A DNA stretch of 64,000 bases from DASQGA01 sp963762085 (GTDB lineage Bacteria; Actinomycetota; Thermoleophilia; Gaiellales; Gaiellaceae). The stretch is taken from assembly GCA_963762085.1 (NCBI GenBank), contig CAVXJD010000006.1, forward strand, positions 124,001-188,000, given 5' to 3'. Within the stretch, counting starts at the first letter, position 1; each line of letters starts with the position of its first letter. The position numbers and the translations under genes were made by a program. Below, piece by piece: positions 1 through 8,963 of the stretch. The notes beneath the pieces were generated by a model. It saw only the letters and a program-made list of their open reading frames with translations, searched no databases and was not told the DNA's origin.

Positions 1-565
1 CGTTCAGCGTGTCGAAGATCGTCTCGACGAGCAGGAGGTCGACCCCGCCGTCGACGAGGCCGCGGATCTGTCCGGCGTAGCTCTCCCGCACCTCGTCGAA
101 GGTGACGCGGCGAAACGCGGGGTCTTCAACCTTCGGCGACAGCGATAGCGTCTGGTTCAGCGGACCGACCGACCCGGTCACGAACCTGTCTCCGTCGGTG
201 CGCTCGTCGCACGCCTGCCGCGCGAGGCGGGCGCCGGCCAGGTTGATGTCGTAGACCGCGTCTTCGAGCCCGTAGTCGGCTTGCCCGATTGAGGTAGCCG
301 TGAAGGTGTTGGTCGTTGTAATCCCCGCACCGGCGTCGAGGTAGGCGCGGTGGACGTCGAGCACGATGTCCGGGCGCGTGAGGTTCAGGAGATCCGGATC
401 GCCCTTGACGTCCCGCGGGTGGTCGCGAAACCGCTCGCCCCGGTAGTCCGTGTCCTCGAGCTCGAGCCGTTGGAGCATCGTCCCCCAGGCGCCGTCGAGC
501 ACGACGATCCGCTGGCCGAAGAGCTCGCGGAGGCGCGTTTCCGTGGAGGCGGCGGTCGTGACCAT
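1..565 (-). CDS. metH: Methionine synthase (cobalamin-dependent), N-terminal part, cut by window edge
   Basis: The minus-strand frame from the ATG at 565 gives the N-terminal homocysteine-binding domain of MetH, which transfers a methyl group from methyltetrahydrofolate via B12 to homocysteine. Recognisable blocks are VVLDGAWGTMLQ near residue 22, TTNTFTA near 85, GSVGPLN near 131 and LLLVETIFDTLN at the window edge. The Zn-binding cysteines and the folate and B12 domains lie outside the window, so a stand-alone homocysteine methyltransferase (BHMT/MmuM-like) cannot be excluded. A purine-rich GGAAGG sits about 12 nt before the ATG. The upstream neighbour is a small zinc-ribbon gene separated by a terminator, so metH probably has its own promoter in 566-632. 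Confidence 0.85.
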   Translation of the reverse strand, partial: MVTTAASTETRLRELFGQRIVVLDGAWGTMLQRLELEDTDYRGERFRDHPRDVKGDPDLLNLTRPDIVLDVHRAYLDAGAGITTTNTFTATSIGQADYGLEDAVYDINLAGARLARQACDERTDGDRFVTGSVGPLNQTLSLSPKVEDPAFRRVTFDEVRESYAGQIRGLVDGGVDLLLVETIFDTLN

Positions 566-632
566 GCGTTCATTCTGCCTTCCGACCCGCTCCTCGGGCC
601 AGGCGCTCGCGATTCTGTCCTGAAAGCAAAAA

Positions 633-652
633 CTCCCGCCTGCGGGCGGGAG
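633..652 (-). terminator. Rho-independent terminator of the small zinc-ribbon gene
   Basis: An 8-bp perfect stem (CTCCCGCC / GGCGGGAG) with a 4-nt loop is followed on the minus strand by TTTTTGCTTT. Hairpin plus U-tract is the classic intrinsic terminator. It lies 30 nt after the stop codon of the 44-residue gene at 682-816 and upstream of metH. Confidence 0.85.
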
Positions 653-681
653 CTCCTTTGCTGCCTGGATTCGAGGATCGG

Positions 682-816
682 TCAGTGCTCGCGGCAGGGG
701 TGACAGACCCCCTCGCTGAGCCCGAAGGGATCGCGCGGCGAGATCGACTCGGAGCACGTTCGGCACGAACGGCCGGCCTCGAGCCCGGCAATCGAGCGGA
801 TGAGCGAGTAGAGCAT
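682..816 (-). CDS. Small zinc-ribbon-like protein, 44 aa (hypothetical)
   Basis: A 44-codon frame starts with ATG at 816 behind a good ribosome site (GGGAGG, 5 nt before the ATG), and a strong intrinsic terminator follows its stop. The product has two CxxC knuckles, CRTC at residues 18-21 and CHPC at 38-41, separated by 16 residues, which is the spacing of a small zinc ribbon. The N-terminal 12 residues are amphipathic (MLYSLIRSIAGL). Function unknown; a nucleic-acid or protein-binding zinc ribbon is the natural guess. The combination of start signal, paired cysteines and terminator argues that it is a real gene despite its size. Confidence 0.72.
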   Translation of the reverse strand: MLYSLIRSIAGLEAGRSCRTCSESISPRDPFGLSEGVCHPCREH

Positions 817-943
817 TTAGCCTCCCTTCGGAGGTCGAGTGGAACGGTCGCTTCAAGCTAGCGAGAATGCCCCGGGGGTCCGCAAGGCCCCAGTCCCGGC
901 TTAATGCCGCTTTAACGTCAGCCCTCGCGGCTACTTGGACGCG

Positions 944-1369
944 TTAGCCGCGGCCGGCGACTTCGAGCTTGTTCTCGGCGTGGCGAAGCTGCTGCTCGAG
1001 CTTCCAGAGATCGAGGTGCTCGTCGCCCGACTCCGCGCGCTCGAGTAGCGCCTTGGCCTCCTCGATCTCGCGCTTGGCAGCCTCGACATCGATGTCCTCG
1101 GCCCGCACAGCGTCGTCGACGAGGACGATCGCCCGGTCCTGCTGCACCTTGAAGTAGCCCGGTCCCGCCGCAAAGCTCTCCCAGGATCCGTCGGCTTTCA
1201 CGCGGATCTCACCCGCCTTCAGCATCGCCACCAGCGGCGCGTGCCGTGCCAGAACCCCGATCTCACCGTCGGCGCCGGGCACGATCAGCATCTCGGCCTC
1301 GCCCTCGTACGCCGCGCCGTCTGGCGTAACCAGGGACAGCTCGAATGTCTTGCCGGTGCCCTCGGTCAT
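944..1369 (-). CDS. atpC: F1 ATP synthase epsilon subunit
   Basis: 141-residue protein with the epsilon N-terminal beta-sandwich (FELSLVTPDG, LIVPGADGEIGVLARHAPLVAML) and a C-terminal helical hairpin (residues about 88-135) that regulates rotation and ATP hydrolysis. It follows atpD with a 5-nt gap, the usual atpDC order, and is the last gene of the transcription unit. Length is normal for the family. Confidence 0.95.
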   Translation of the reverse strand: MTEGTGKTFELSLVTPDGAAYEGEAEMLIVPGADGEIGVLARHAPLVAMLKAGEIRVKADGSWESFAAGPGYFKVQQDRAIVLVDDAVRAEDIDVEAAKREIEEAKALLERAESGDEHLDLWKLEQQLRHAENKLEVAGRG

Positions 1370-1374
1370 GGTCT

Positions 1375-2910
1375 CTACGCCGGCGTGGGCTCGGCTTCGC
1401 GCTCCTCGGAGGGCTCGTCGGCCTCCTCGGCTTCCGGCTCCTCGGCTTCGGGCTCCTCGTCCTTGGTCTCGGCCTTGTCTTCGCCGCCCATCTCCTTGCC
1501 TCGCTCGACGGCCTCCTCGATCGTCCCGACCATGTAGAAGGCACCCTCGGGCAGATCGTCGTGCTTCCCTTCGAGGATCTCCGAGAAGCCCTTGATCGTG
1601 TCCTCGAGCGCAACGAACTTGCCGGGCGTCCCGGTGAACTGCTCCGCGACGAAAAACGGCTGCGAGAGGAAGCGCTGGATCTTCCTTGCGCGCTGGACGA
1701 TGACCTTGTCCTCGTCGGAGAGCTCCTCCATCCCGAGAATGGCGATGATGTCCTGGAGCTCCTTGTAGCGCTGGAGGATCTCCTGGACGCCCGTGGCGGT
1801 CGCGTAGTGCTCGTCGGAGACGACGCCTGGCTGCATGATCCGGGAGACGGAGTCCAGCGGATCGACGGCTGGATAGATCCCCTGCTCGGTCAGCGCCCGG
1901 TTCAGCACGGTCGTAGCGTCGAGGTGGGCGAAGGTATTCGCCGGGGCCGGGTCGGTGAGGTCGTCGGCCGGCACATAGATCGCCTGCACCGAGGTGACAG
2001 ACCCAGTGCGCGTCGAGGTGATCCGCTCCTGGAGCTGACCCATCTCGGTGGCCAGCGTGGGTTGGTAGCCGACCGCGGAGGGCATCCGGCCCAAAAGCGC
2101 GGAGACCTCCGAGCCTGCCTGGACGAAGCGGAAGATGTTGTCGATGAAGAGGAGGACGTCCTGGCCCTGCTCGCGGAAGTACTCGGCCATCGTCAGCCCC
2201 GAGAGCGCCACTCGGAGGCGTGCGCCCGGCGGCTCGTTCATCTGTCCGAAGACGAGCGCGGTCTTGTCGATCACCCCGGACTCGGTCATCTCCAGATAGA
2301 GGTCGTTCCCCTCGCGCGTCCGCTCCCCGACCCCGGCAAAGACCGAGAGACCGGAGTGCTCCTCGGCGATCGAGCGGATCAGCTCCTGGATCAGGACCGT
2401 CTTGCCGACGCCCGCGCCGCCGAAGAGACCGACCTTCCCGCCCTTGACGTACGGGGCGAGGAGATCGATGACCTTGATGCCGGTCTCGAAGATCTCGACC
2501 GTCGGCTGCAGGTCCTCGAACGAGGGCGCGTCCCGGTGGATCGGCCAGCGCTCCACGTCCTCGAGCTTCTCGTCGCGATCGTCAATCGTGTCCCCGAGGA
2601 CGTTGAACAGGCGTCCCAGTGTCGCCTTTCCGACCGGGACGCTGATCGGCGCCCCGAGATCCTCGACGTCGACGCCGCGGGCGAGACCGTCCGTCGAGTC
2701 CATGGCGACTGCGCGAACGCGGTCGTTTCCGAGGTGCTGCTGGACCTCCGCAATCAGATCGACCTCGGGGCGGCCTTCCTCGCCGGCCACCTTGATTCTC
2801 AGAGCGTGGTTGATCTCAGGGAGATCGCCGGGGAAGACGGCGTCGAGGACGACGCCTCTGATTTCGACGACTTTGCCGACACCTGCCGGCGACTTTCCGT
2901 TCTCGGGCAT
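1375..2910 (-). CDS. atpD: F1 ATP synthase beta subunit (catalytic)
   Basis: 511 residues. Walker A GGAGVGKT is at 164-171, the catalytic-glutamate block GVGERTREGNDL follows, and Walker B is VLLFIDNIFRF. It forms the catalytic sites of the alpha3beta3 hexamer. Unusually, the last ~40 residues (from about 471) form a low-complexity tail rich in Glu, Ala and Pro, longer than the standard beta C-terminus. The gene is separated from the rest of the atp operon by about 7 kb of transporter genes, so it needs its own promoter in 2911-2980 or read-through from upstream. The inverted-repeat element at 2981-3145 lies between it and the preceding gene. Confidence 0.97.
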   Translation of the reverse strand: MPENGKSPAGVGKVVEIRGVVLDAVFPGDLPEINHALRIKVAGEEGRPEVDLIAEVQQHLGNDRVRAVAMDSTDGLARGVDVEDLGAPISVPVGKATLGRLFNVLGDTIDDRDEKLEDVERWPIHRDAPSFEDLQPTVEIFETGIKVIDLLAPYVKGGKVGLFGGAGVGKTVLIQELIRSIAEEHSGLSVFAGVGERTREGNDLYLEMTESGVIDKTALVFGQMNEPPGARLRVALSGLTMAEYFREQGQDVLLFIDNIFRFVQAGSEVSALLGRMPSAVGYQPTLATEMGQLQERITSTRTGSVTSVQAIYVPADDLTDPAPANTFAHLDATTVLNRALTEQGIYPAVDPLDSVSRIMQPGVVSDEHYATATGVQEILQRYKELQDIIAILGMEELSDEDKVIVQRARKIQRFLSQPFFVAEQFTGTPGKFVALEDTIKGFSEILEGKHDDLPEGAFYMVGTIEEAVERGKEMGGEDKAETKDEEPEAEEPEAEEADEPSEEREAEPTPA

Positions 2911-2980
2911 GGGACTCCTGGCTCGGGTGGTTCCGGGCGGAGTCTAGCCTCGTGCTGCGCCCAGCCGCGCAGCGACCCGG

Positions 2981-3145
2981 TAGGAGGTATTGGTGGAACG
3001 CCGCTCGTCGTCGGGGTGCGATGATCGTTCCGAGGCAAGGACGCAGGGAGCGCCGATAGCAGCGCTATCGAAGCGACTGAGGACGAAGCATCGGGGCGAG
3101 CAGCGCGGCTCGACGGCCAGCGCTCGTTTCCGCCAAGCCCTCCTA
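2981..3145 (-). repeat. Dispersed inverted-repeat element, copy 1
   Basis: About 165 bp with inverted ends TAGGAGG ... CCTCCTA extended by TTGGtGGAA / TTGGcGGAA, and a central hairpin GATAGC-AGC-GCTATC. It shares long blocks (CGCTCGTCGTCGGGG, CCGAGGCAAGGACGCAGGGAG) with copies at 28767 and 35464. It begins 6 nt beyond the stop codon (3152) of the anti-sigma-like gene transcribed toward it. Strand is given in the direction of that transcript. Confidence 0.85.
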
Positions 3146-3151
3146 GCCGGG

Positions 3152-3622
3152 TTAGACGACGGTCGTCAAACGGCCACTTGGCGCGACGCGCTGCTTGGGC
3201 TTCGGAGCCTGTGGGAGCCCCTTGACCTGGCGGTCGATGCTCAGCGGGAGAAACGCGATCTCCGGAGAGGCGGGTTGAGGAGCGGGAGCCGATCCGCCGA
3301 GCGAGTTGCCGAGCAGGCCGAGCCCCGCCGCAAGCGCGATCACCGCGGCAGCGACGAGAGCGCGGGCGGCAAGAGGTCGTGTTCGCGGCTGCTCGACACG
3401 AGCCGGGAACTCGAAGCCGCGGCGGCTAGGCTCGGCGAGGGGTGTCGCGCGGACGATCGCTGCGATCCGTTGCAGATCTTCGGCGGTGGAGGCGCAGTCC
3501 TCGCAGCTGCGCACGTGCTCATGGAAGAGCACGCCTTCGAGCTCTGAGAGCTCACCGTCGAGCTCGAGCGAAGCCCAAGCGCGGGTACGCTCGCACAGCG
3601 GATCGATCGGCTTCAAGGCCAT
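3152..3622 (-). CDS. Putative zinc-finger anti-sigma factor-like membrane protein
   Basis: 156 residues. The N-terminus carries the HxxxCxxC signature of the zf-HC2/anti-sigma zinc finger (H36, C40, C43). A hydrophobic helix at about 84-106 follows, then a Pro-rich tail predicted outside the membrane. Such proteins usually bind an ECF sigma factor and release it on envelope stress, but no sigma factor gene lies nearby. It could instead be an orphan zinc-finger membrane protein. It is the last gene of the transporter block before atpD, 67 nt after the ATPase gene. Confidence 0.7.
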   Translation of the reverse strand: MALKPIDPLCERTRAWASLELDGELSELEGVLFHEHVRSCEDCASTAEDLQRIAAIVRATPLAEPSRRGFEFPARVEQPRTRPLAARALVAAAVIALAAGLGLLGNSLGGSAPAPQPASPEIAFLPLSIDRQVKGLPQAPKPKQRVAPSGRLTTVV

Positions 3623-3689
3623 CCTGTCTCTTTCGACGCACGCAGCGCAGAAGGGTTAGCCCTGAACGGGCCGACCGGGAACCGGAGGG

Positions 3690-4772
3690 CTAGGCGCGGG
3701 CGGCCTGCTGGAGCTTCTCGCCCTTGTCGAGCGGATACCAGCAAGCGGCGCGATGGCGAGGCTCGACCTCTCCGAGCGGCGGTCGCTCGGAACGGCAGTT
3801 CTCCGGTACCTCGTCGTCGCGGCCCGAGACCATTCTCGCCTTCGGGCAGCGAGGATGGAACGGGCAGCCTGAAGGCGGGTCAACCGGAGACGGGACATCG
3901 CCCTCGAGAACGATGCGCTCCGAGGACCGGCCGTCTGAGGTCAAGCCCTTGGGGACGGCCGACAGGAGCGCGGCGGTGTACGGATGCTTCGGGTTCTCGT
4001 ACAGGGAGTCCGCATCCGCGACCTCGACGATGTGCCCGAGGTACATGACGGCGATCCGGTCAGAGACGTGGCGGACGACCCCGAGATCGTGCGAGATGAA
4101 GAGATACGTGAGATTGAAGTCCTCCTGCAGGCCTTCGAGGAGGTTCAGGATCTGCGCCTGGATCGAGACGTCGAGCGCCGACACGGGCTCGTCGCAGACG
4201 ATCAGCTTGGGAGACAGCGCCAGGGCCCTCGCGACCCCGATGCGCTGGCGCTGACCGCCAGAAAACTCGTGCGAGTAGCGGTTGTAGTGCTCGGGGTTCA
4301 GCCCGGTCCGATCCATGAGCTCACGGACACGACGCTTCGTATCGCCCTCCGTCTTGTGGATCGAGAAGGGAGCCCCGATGATCTGGCCGACCGTCTGGCG
4401 TGGGTTGAGCGAGGCGTAGGGGTCCTGGAAGACCATCTGCATCTGGCGTCTATACGGCCGCATGTTCCGCTGCGAGAGCTTCGTGATGTCCGTGCCCTCG
4501 AAGGTGACCGAGCCGGCGGTGGCGTCGAGGAGCTTCATGACGAGCCGGGCGGTCGTCGACTTCCCGCAGCCCGACTCGCCGACCAGACCGAGTGTCTCGC
4601 CGGGATAGATGTCGAAGGAGATGTCGTCGACCGCCTGCACGCGACCGATTTCGCGCTGGAAGATGATCCCGCGCGTGATCGGGAAGTACTTCTTGAGGTT
4701 GCGGACGGAAACGAGGGCGCCCTCGGCTGGCGGGGAGTCAGAGCCGACGGAAGCCGGGGTCGAGACACTCAT
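3690..4772 (-). CDS. Peptide ABC transporter ATP-binding protein (DppF/OppF type)
   Basis: 360-residue ATPase energising uptake of di- or oligopeptides with the partner ATPase at 4769-5791. Walker A GESGCGKST is at 65-73, the ABC signature is SGGQRQRIGVARAL, Walker B is LIVCDEPVSALD, and the C-terminal oligopeptide-transporter extension contains GCPFHPRCPKA. The start ATG overlaps the stop of the upstream ATPase by 4 nt (ATGA), indicating translational coupling. Confidence 0.92.
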   Translation of the reverse strand: MSVSTPASVGSDSPPAEGALVSVRNLKKYFPITRGIIFQREIGRVQAVDDISFDIYPGETLGLVGESGCGKSTTARLVMKLLDATAGSVTFEGTDITKLSQRNMRPYRRQMQMVFQDPYASLNPRQTVGQIIGAPFSIHKTEGDTKRRVRELMDRTGLNPEHYNRYSHEFSGGQRQRIGVARALALSPKLIVCDEPVSALDVSIQAQILNLLEGLQEDFNLTYLFISHDLGVVRHVSDRIAVMYLGHIVEVADADSLYENPKHPYTAALLSAVPKGLTSDGRSSERIVLEGDVPSPVDPPSGCPFHPRCPKARMVSGRDDEVPENCRSERPPLGEVEPRHRAACWYPLDKGEKLQQAARA

Positions 4773-5791
4773 ACGGCTTCCTTGACTCGCCCGGACTCAC
4801 GGGTCGACCAGAGCCGCCGCTTCTCTTCGATCGAAAGATGACACGCCTCCGGATGGCCGCCGCCCCGGTCCTTGAGGGGTGGGATCTCCTTGTCGCAGGG
4901 CTCGAATCTATGCGGGCAGCGCGGGTGGAACGGACAGCCGGGCGGGACGTTGATGAGGGAGGGCGGGGCGCCTTCGATCGGGATGAGTCGCGTCCCCTTC
5001 TGGGTCACCGTGGGAATCGACTCGAGGAGGCCCCACGCGTACGGGTGCAAGGGCTGCCGGAAGACCTCGTCCTTCGTCCCGCGCTCCATTGCGCGCCCGG
5101 CGTACATGACCATGACCTTCTGGGCGACGTCGGCCACGACTCCGAGGTCGTGCGTGATCAGGATGACGCCGATGTTGAAGTCCTTCTTCACGCGGTCGAT
5201 CAGGTCGAGGATCTGGGCCTGCACGGTGACGTCCAGCGCTGTCGTGGGCTCGTCCGCGATCAGGATGTCCGGGTTGTGCACGAGCGCCATCGCGATCATC
5301 GCGCGCTGGCGCATGCCGCCCGAGTACTGGTGCGGATAGTCCCGGAACCTCTCCTTCGGCTTCGGGATGCCAACCGCGGCCAGCAGCTCGACCACGCGCT
5401 CGCGAGCTTTCTCCTTCGGGACATCCTCGTGCGCCTGGACGGCCTCGACGATCTGGTCGCCAACCCGGTAGAACGGATGCAGGCAGGCGAAGGGATCCTG
5501 GAAGATCATCGCGAGATCCTTGCCGCGGATCTTCCGGAGCTCGTTTGAAGGCAGCTCGAGGAGGTTCTGCCCCTGGAAGAGCACCTCCCCCGAGATGTCG
5601 GCGGCCTTGCGGTTGGTGAGACCGAGCGCGGTCAGGCACGTCACGCTCTTGCCGGAGCCGGACTCGCCCACGATGCCGAACGTCTCTCCCCGCTCGACCG
5701 TGAAGGAAAGGCCGTCGACCGCCTTCACGACGCCGTCGGGAGTGTTGAAATGGACGCGGAGGTCCTTAACCTCGAAGAGGGCTTCGGCCAT
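4769..5791 (-). CDS. Peptide ABC transporter ATP-binding protein (DppD/OppD type)
   Basis: 340 residues. Walker A GESGSGKS is at 42-49, the signature is SGGMRQRAMIAMAL, Walker B is ILIADEPTTALD, and the C-terminal oligo_HPY region contains GCPFHPRCPHR with further cysteines, typical of this family. It pairs with the DppF-type subunit. It lies 26 nt after the DppB-type permease gene and overlaps the next gene by 4 nt. Confidence 0.92.
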   Translation of the reverse strand: MAEALFEVKDLRVHFNTPDGVVKAVDGLSFTVERGETFGIVGESGSGKSVTCLTALGLTNRKAADISGEVLFQGQNLLELPSNELRKIRGKDLAMIFQDPFACLHPFYRVGDQIVEAVQAHEDVPKEKARERVVELLAAVGIPKPKERFRDYPHQYSGGMRQRAMIAMALVHNPDILIADEPTTALDVTVQAQILDLIDRVKKDFNIGVILITHDLGVVADVAQKVMVMYAGRAMERGTKDEVFRQPLHPYAWGLLESIPTVTQKGTRLIPIEGAPPSLINVPPGCPFHPRCPHRFEPCDKEIPPLKDRGGGHPEACHLSIEEKRRLWSTRESGRVKEAV

Positions 5792-5817
5792 ATCTCCTCA
5801 GTTAGCGATGCGGAAGT

Positions 5818-6783
5818 CTACGAGTAACGGACGCGCGGGTCGAGCCATGCGTACACGATGTCGACGCAGAGGCTCAGGAATGCCACCAGGAAAGAGGCGA
5901 GAACCGTGACCCCGAGCACCGCCGGCAGGTCCCCGCGGACGGTGGAGGCGATCACCCAGGAGCCGATTCCGGGGAGGTTGAAGACCGTCTCGGTGATGAT
6001 CGCACCGCCGAGGAGGAGCGCCAGATCGATGCCGAAGAGCGTTACCACGGGTGTCAGGCTCGCGCGAAGGCCGTGCTTGCCGACGACCTTGGCCTCGGAG
6101 AGGCCCTTCGCGCGTGCCGTGCGGATGTAGTCCTCACCCATCGTCTCGATCAGGTTTCCACGCACCATTCGCGCGTAGTACGCCGCGTAGAGCAGGGCGA
6201 GGACGGTCCAGGGGAGGATCATGTGCGTGAACCAGCCCCAGGGGCTTTCCCTGAAAGGCTCGTAGCCCGTGCCAGGCAGGATGTGGAACTTCTGCCAGAA
6301 GATGAAGAGGCCCATCAGGCCGAGCCAGAACACCGGTGCCGAGACTCCGAAGAGCGCGAAGCCCATGGCGAAGCGATCCAGGAACGTCCGGCGCTTCAGC
6401 GCCGACACGATCCCGATCGAGATGCCCACGACGAGCCAGATGATCGCCGCTCCGGCGGCGAGCTGGAACGAGATCGGCGCGCGCCTGAACATCTCGTCGC
6501 GGACCGAGACGCGGCCGTCGTAGTTGAAGCCGAGCCCGGGCCAGCCGTATTCGTCACCCAGGAACAGCCGCTTCACGAACAGGGCGTATTGCTGGTAGAC
6601 CGGCTTGTCGAGGCCTAGCTGCTCCTTGACCTGTGCGACAAGCGCAGGCGTGGGCTGCTTGCCTGCGAACCGCGTCGCCGGGTCGCTCGGCGGCATGACG
6701 TAGAAGATGACGAACGTGATCATCGTGACCACGAGGACGACGAGCACGACCCACAGCATTCGTCGGATCACGTAGCGCCCCAT
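5818..6783 (-). CDS. Peptide ABC transporter permease (DppB type)
   Basis: The family start MGRYVIRRMLWVV fits the ATG at 6783, which has GGAGGA 4 nt upstream; a longer frame to 6861 adds 26 atypical residues and is rejected. The 321-residue product has about six membrane helices and the permease EAA loop (RTARAKGLSEAKVVGKHGLR). It ends in the usual AWLDPRVRYS. With the DppC-type permease it forms the membrane channel. The substrate-binding protein gene lies just upstream. Confidence 0.92.
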   Translation of the reverse strand: MGRYVIRRMLWVVLVVLVVTMITFVIFYVMPPSDPATRFAGKQPTPALVAQVKEQLGLDKPVYQQYALFVKRLFLGDEYGWPGLGFNYDGRVSVRDEMFRRAPISFQLAAGAAIIWLVVGISIGIVSALKRRTFLDRFAMGFALFGVSAPVFWLGLMGLFIFWQKFHILPGTGYEPFRESPWGWFTHMILPWTVLALLYAAYYARMVRGNLIETMGEDYIRTARAKGLSEAKVVGKHGLRASLTPVVTLFGIDLALLLGGAIITETVFNLPGIGSWVIASTVRGDLPAVLGVTVLASFLVAFLSLCVDIVYAWLDPRVRYS

Positions 6784-6846
6784 CAGCTCCTCCGTTCCCA
6801 CTCGGCGAGAATCACGAAACTCGCCCGATTCTATCGTGAGAGCCAG

Positions 6847-6878
6847 GGAGAGTCGCCCCAAGATCGGGGCGACTCTCC
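6847..6878 (-). promoter_or_regulatory. Strong intergenic hairpin between binding-protein and permease genes
   Basis: A perfect 13-bp stem (GGAGAGTCGCCCC / GGGGCGACTCTCC) with a 6-nt loop lies 24 nt after the binding-protein stop codon. No U-tract follows, so it is more likely an mRNA-stabilising or partial-termination hairpin that raises binding-protein level relative to the permeases, a common arrangement in ABC operons. Function is inferred. Confidence 0.65.
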
Positions 6879-6902
6879 ATGACGTTTCCTACTACCGAGT
6901 CG

Positions 6903-8774
6903 CTACTGCTGCTTCGACTCGTCGACCGCCAACCGCGAGAACGCAGCCTCGCCGGCGAACTGGTCGTATTCGTACTTCGTCACTGCGGGTCCGATGATGT
7001 CGACGTTTGACGCGTCGAGGTACGGGACCCACGGAACGACCTCTTCCATGAGCTTCTTGTCGAGGTCCTCCCAGCACGTGAGACGCTCATCGTCCAAGAG
7101 CTCGTTGCACTTGTCGATGTCGGCGTCCACGCTCGGGATTGCCGCGAAGTCGACCGCCTCGATCTTGTCCTTCTTCGCCTGGTCCTCGGTCAGGCCCACG
7201 AGGGAATAGTTCACGTTCCCCTGCGGGAGGATCGACCGGCTGTCGAAGAGCACCATGAACGTGGACGGATCCGCGTAGTCCTTGCCCCAGCCAGGCACGG
7301 CCGAGACGGGGACCTTCTTGCCCGTGTCCTGGATGACCGGGTACGCGTCTTCGAACTCACGCGTGTTCAGCTTGATGCCGATCTTGGCAGCAGCCTGCTC
7401 GATGATCGGCTCCATGTCTGTCCAGGGAGGCGTGTTGCGGTTGACGAACAGGACGCCGGAGCACTCCGGAGCGTCGCACATGCCGTCCTGGTCCGTGTCG
7501 TACTTGGACTCCTTCATTGCCTCCTTGGCCTTCTCGACGTCGCCGGCGTCGTTCTCGGTTCCGTACGGCGCGTAGTCGTCGAGATCCCCGTTGAACATCG
7601 TGTCCGGGACGATGTGATTCGCGACTTCGCCGCGAATCGGGCCACCCCAGGCGCGCTGGAGGCCACCCTTGTCCATGACCCAGTTCAGGGCCTTTCGAAC
7701 GGCGATGTCGTCGAACGGCGGCTGCGCCAGGTTCATCGTGATGTACCAGGTGCGGTCGCCGGCTTCGACGTGGATCATGTCCTTCAAGTCCGAGGTGGTC
7801 GAGTACTTGCGGAGCACCTCGGCCGGCGGGGCCTCGACTTCGCCCTCGAGCTCGCCCGCCTCGATCTTGTTGAAGATGTCCTTGATGTTCGTGTTCAACG
7901 AGTAGTCAAGCCCATCGATGTTGTTCTCACGCGTGTCGTCCGTCGCCTGGTCGTAGTCAGGGTTCCGGACGAACGAGAGACGCCGGGTCGGATCGAAGCC
8001 CGAGAACGGCTTCAACGCTGCACAGCTCGACGCGTCGGCCTGGTCCGAGCCCTCGATCATGTACGGGCCCGAAGCAACGACGGTCCGGCCATACTCGCCG
8101 GCCTTCTTGAAGCACTTCCCGACCTCGGGTGGAACCGGGGCCGCGGCTGGCATTGCCACCCGGTAGAGGAAGTCGCCTGTCGGCTGAGTCAACGTGAACT
8201 TGATCGTCTTCTCATCCGGCGTCTCGATGCCCGAGATCGTCTTGGCATCGCCGGCGGTGAACTCCTCCATGCCCTTGATGACCGTGTAGTAAAAGCCGTA
8301 CTGGGCTACGAGTGCCTCGGTGCCGATCCGCTCGAAGGCATACGCGATGTCCTCGGAGGTGATCGGACGGCTGACCGGAGGCCCGAACATCACGCCGTCC
8401 TTGAGCGTGAACGTGTAGGTCAGCCCGTCCTCGGAGATCTCGCCGAGATCGGTGGCGAGGTCGGGAACGAGCTCGTTGCCCTTGGCACCGCTCTCGTGTG
8501 TGTAACCCACGAGGTTGCGCAGGAGCAGGTTGGAATACAAGGCGAAAGCCGTTCCGAGATACTCACCGGTCGGATCGAATCCGCCCGTGAACTCGAAGGA
8601 CGAACCTGCGATGCGGTAGATCCCGCCCTTGGTCACCTCGCCCTCGCCGCTCTGGCCGGTGTCGGTCCCGCCGCTCGTATCGGTTGCCTCGTCATCCCCG
8701 CCGCCGCAGGCCGAAGCTACGAGCGCGAGCACGAGCGCGAGCAGCGCAATCAGTGCAAATCGTCTACGTGGCAA
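6903..8774 (-). CDS. Peptide ABC transporter substrate-binding lipoprotein (SBP family 5)
   Basis: 623 residues. It opens with a lipoprotein signal peptide (positively charged MPRRRF, hydrophobic core, lipobox VASAC with Cys23), followed by a Gly/Thr/Ser-rich linker and the extracellular SBP_bac_5 fold. It captures peptides or similar solutes outside the membrane. The start is a TTG at 8774 preceded by GGGAGTG at 7-8 nt. It sits between the two permease genes (C-A-B-D-F order), rather than at the head of the operon as in E. coli dpp. Confidence 0.9.
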   Translation of the reverse strand: MPRRRFALIALLALVLALVASACGGGDDEATDTSGGTDTGQSGEGEVTKGGIYRIAGSSFEFTGGFDPTGEYLGTAFALYSNLLLRNLVGYTHESGAKGNELVPDLATDLGEISEDGLTYTFTLKDGVMFGPPVSRPITSEDIAYAFERIGTEALVAQYGFYYTVIKGMEEFTAGDAKTISGIETPDEKTIKFTLTQPTGDFLYRVAMPAAAPVPPEVGKCFKKAGEYGRTVVASGPYMIEGSDQADASSCAALKPFSGFDPTRRLSFVRNPDYDQATDDTRENNIDGLDYSLNTNIKDIFNKIEAGELEGEVEAPPAEVLRKYSTTSDLKDMIHVEAGDRTWYITMNLAQPPFDDIAVRKALNWVMDKGGLQRAWGGPIRGEVANHIVPDTMFNGDLDDYAPYGTENDAGDVEKAKEAMKESKYDTDQDGMCDAPECSGVLFVNRNTPPWTDMEPIIEQAAAKIGIKLNTREFEDAYPVIQDTGKKVPVSAVPGWGKDYADPSTFMVLFDSRSILPQGNVNYSLVGLTEDQAKKDKIEAVDFAAIPSVDADIDKCNELLDDERLTCWEDLDKKLMEEVVPWVPYLDASNVDIIGPAVTKYEYDQFAGEAAFSRLAVDESKQQ

Positions 8775-8963
8775 TTTTTCTCACTCCCATTTCGATGCCG
8801 GAACAGTTCGTCAGAGTTCGAACGGTCTTCACCTTTCCCTTTCCAGCCGTACGAGGACGGCAGTCGCGGAACCATCCGAGGACAAGAGACGACTGCATCG
8901 CGCCGAAGTTAGAAGCGGCTCGTATCGGATGATTACAACGGCGCGCTAACTGTCGGGTCTCTA

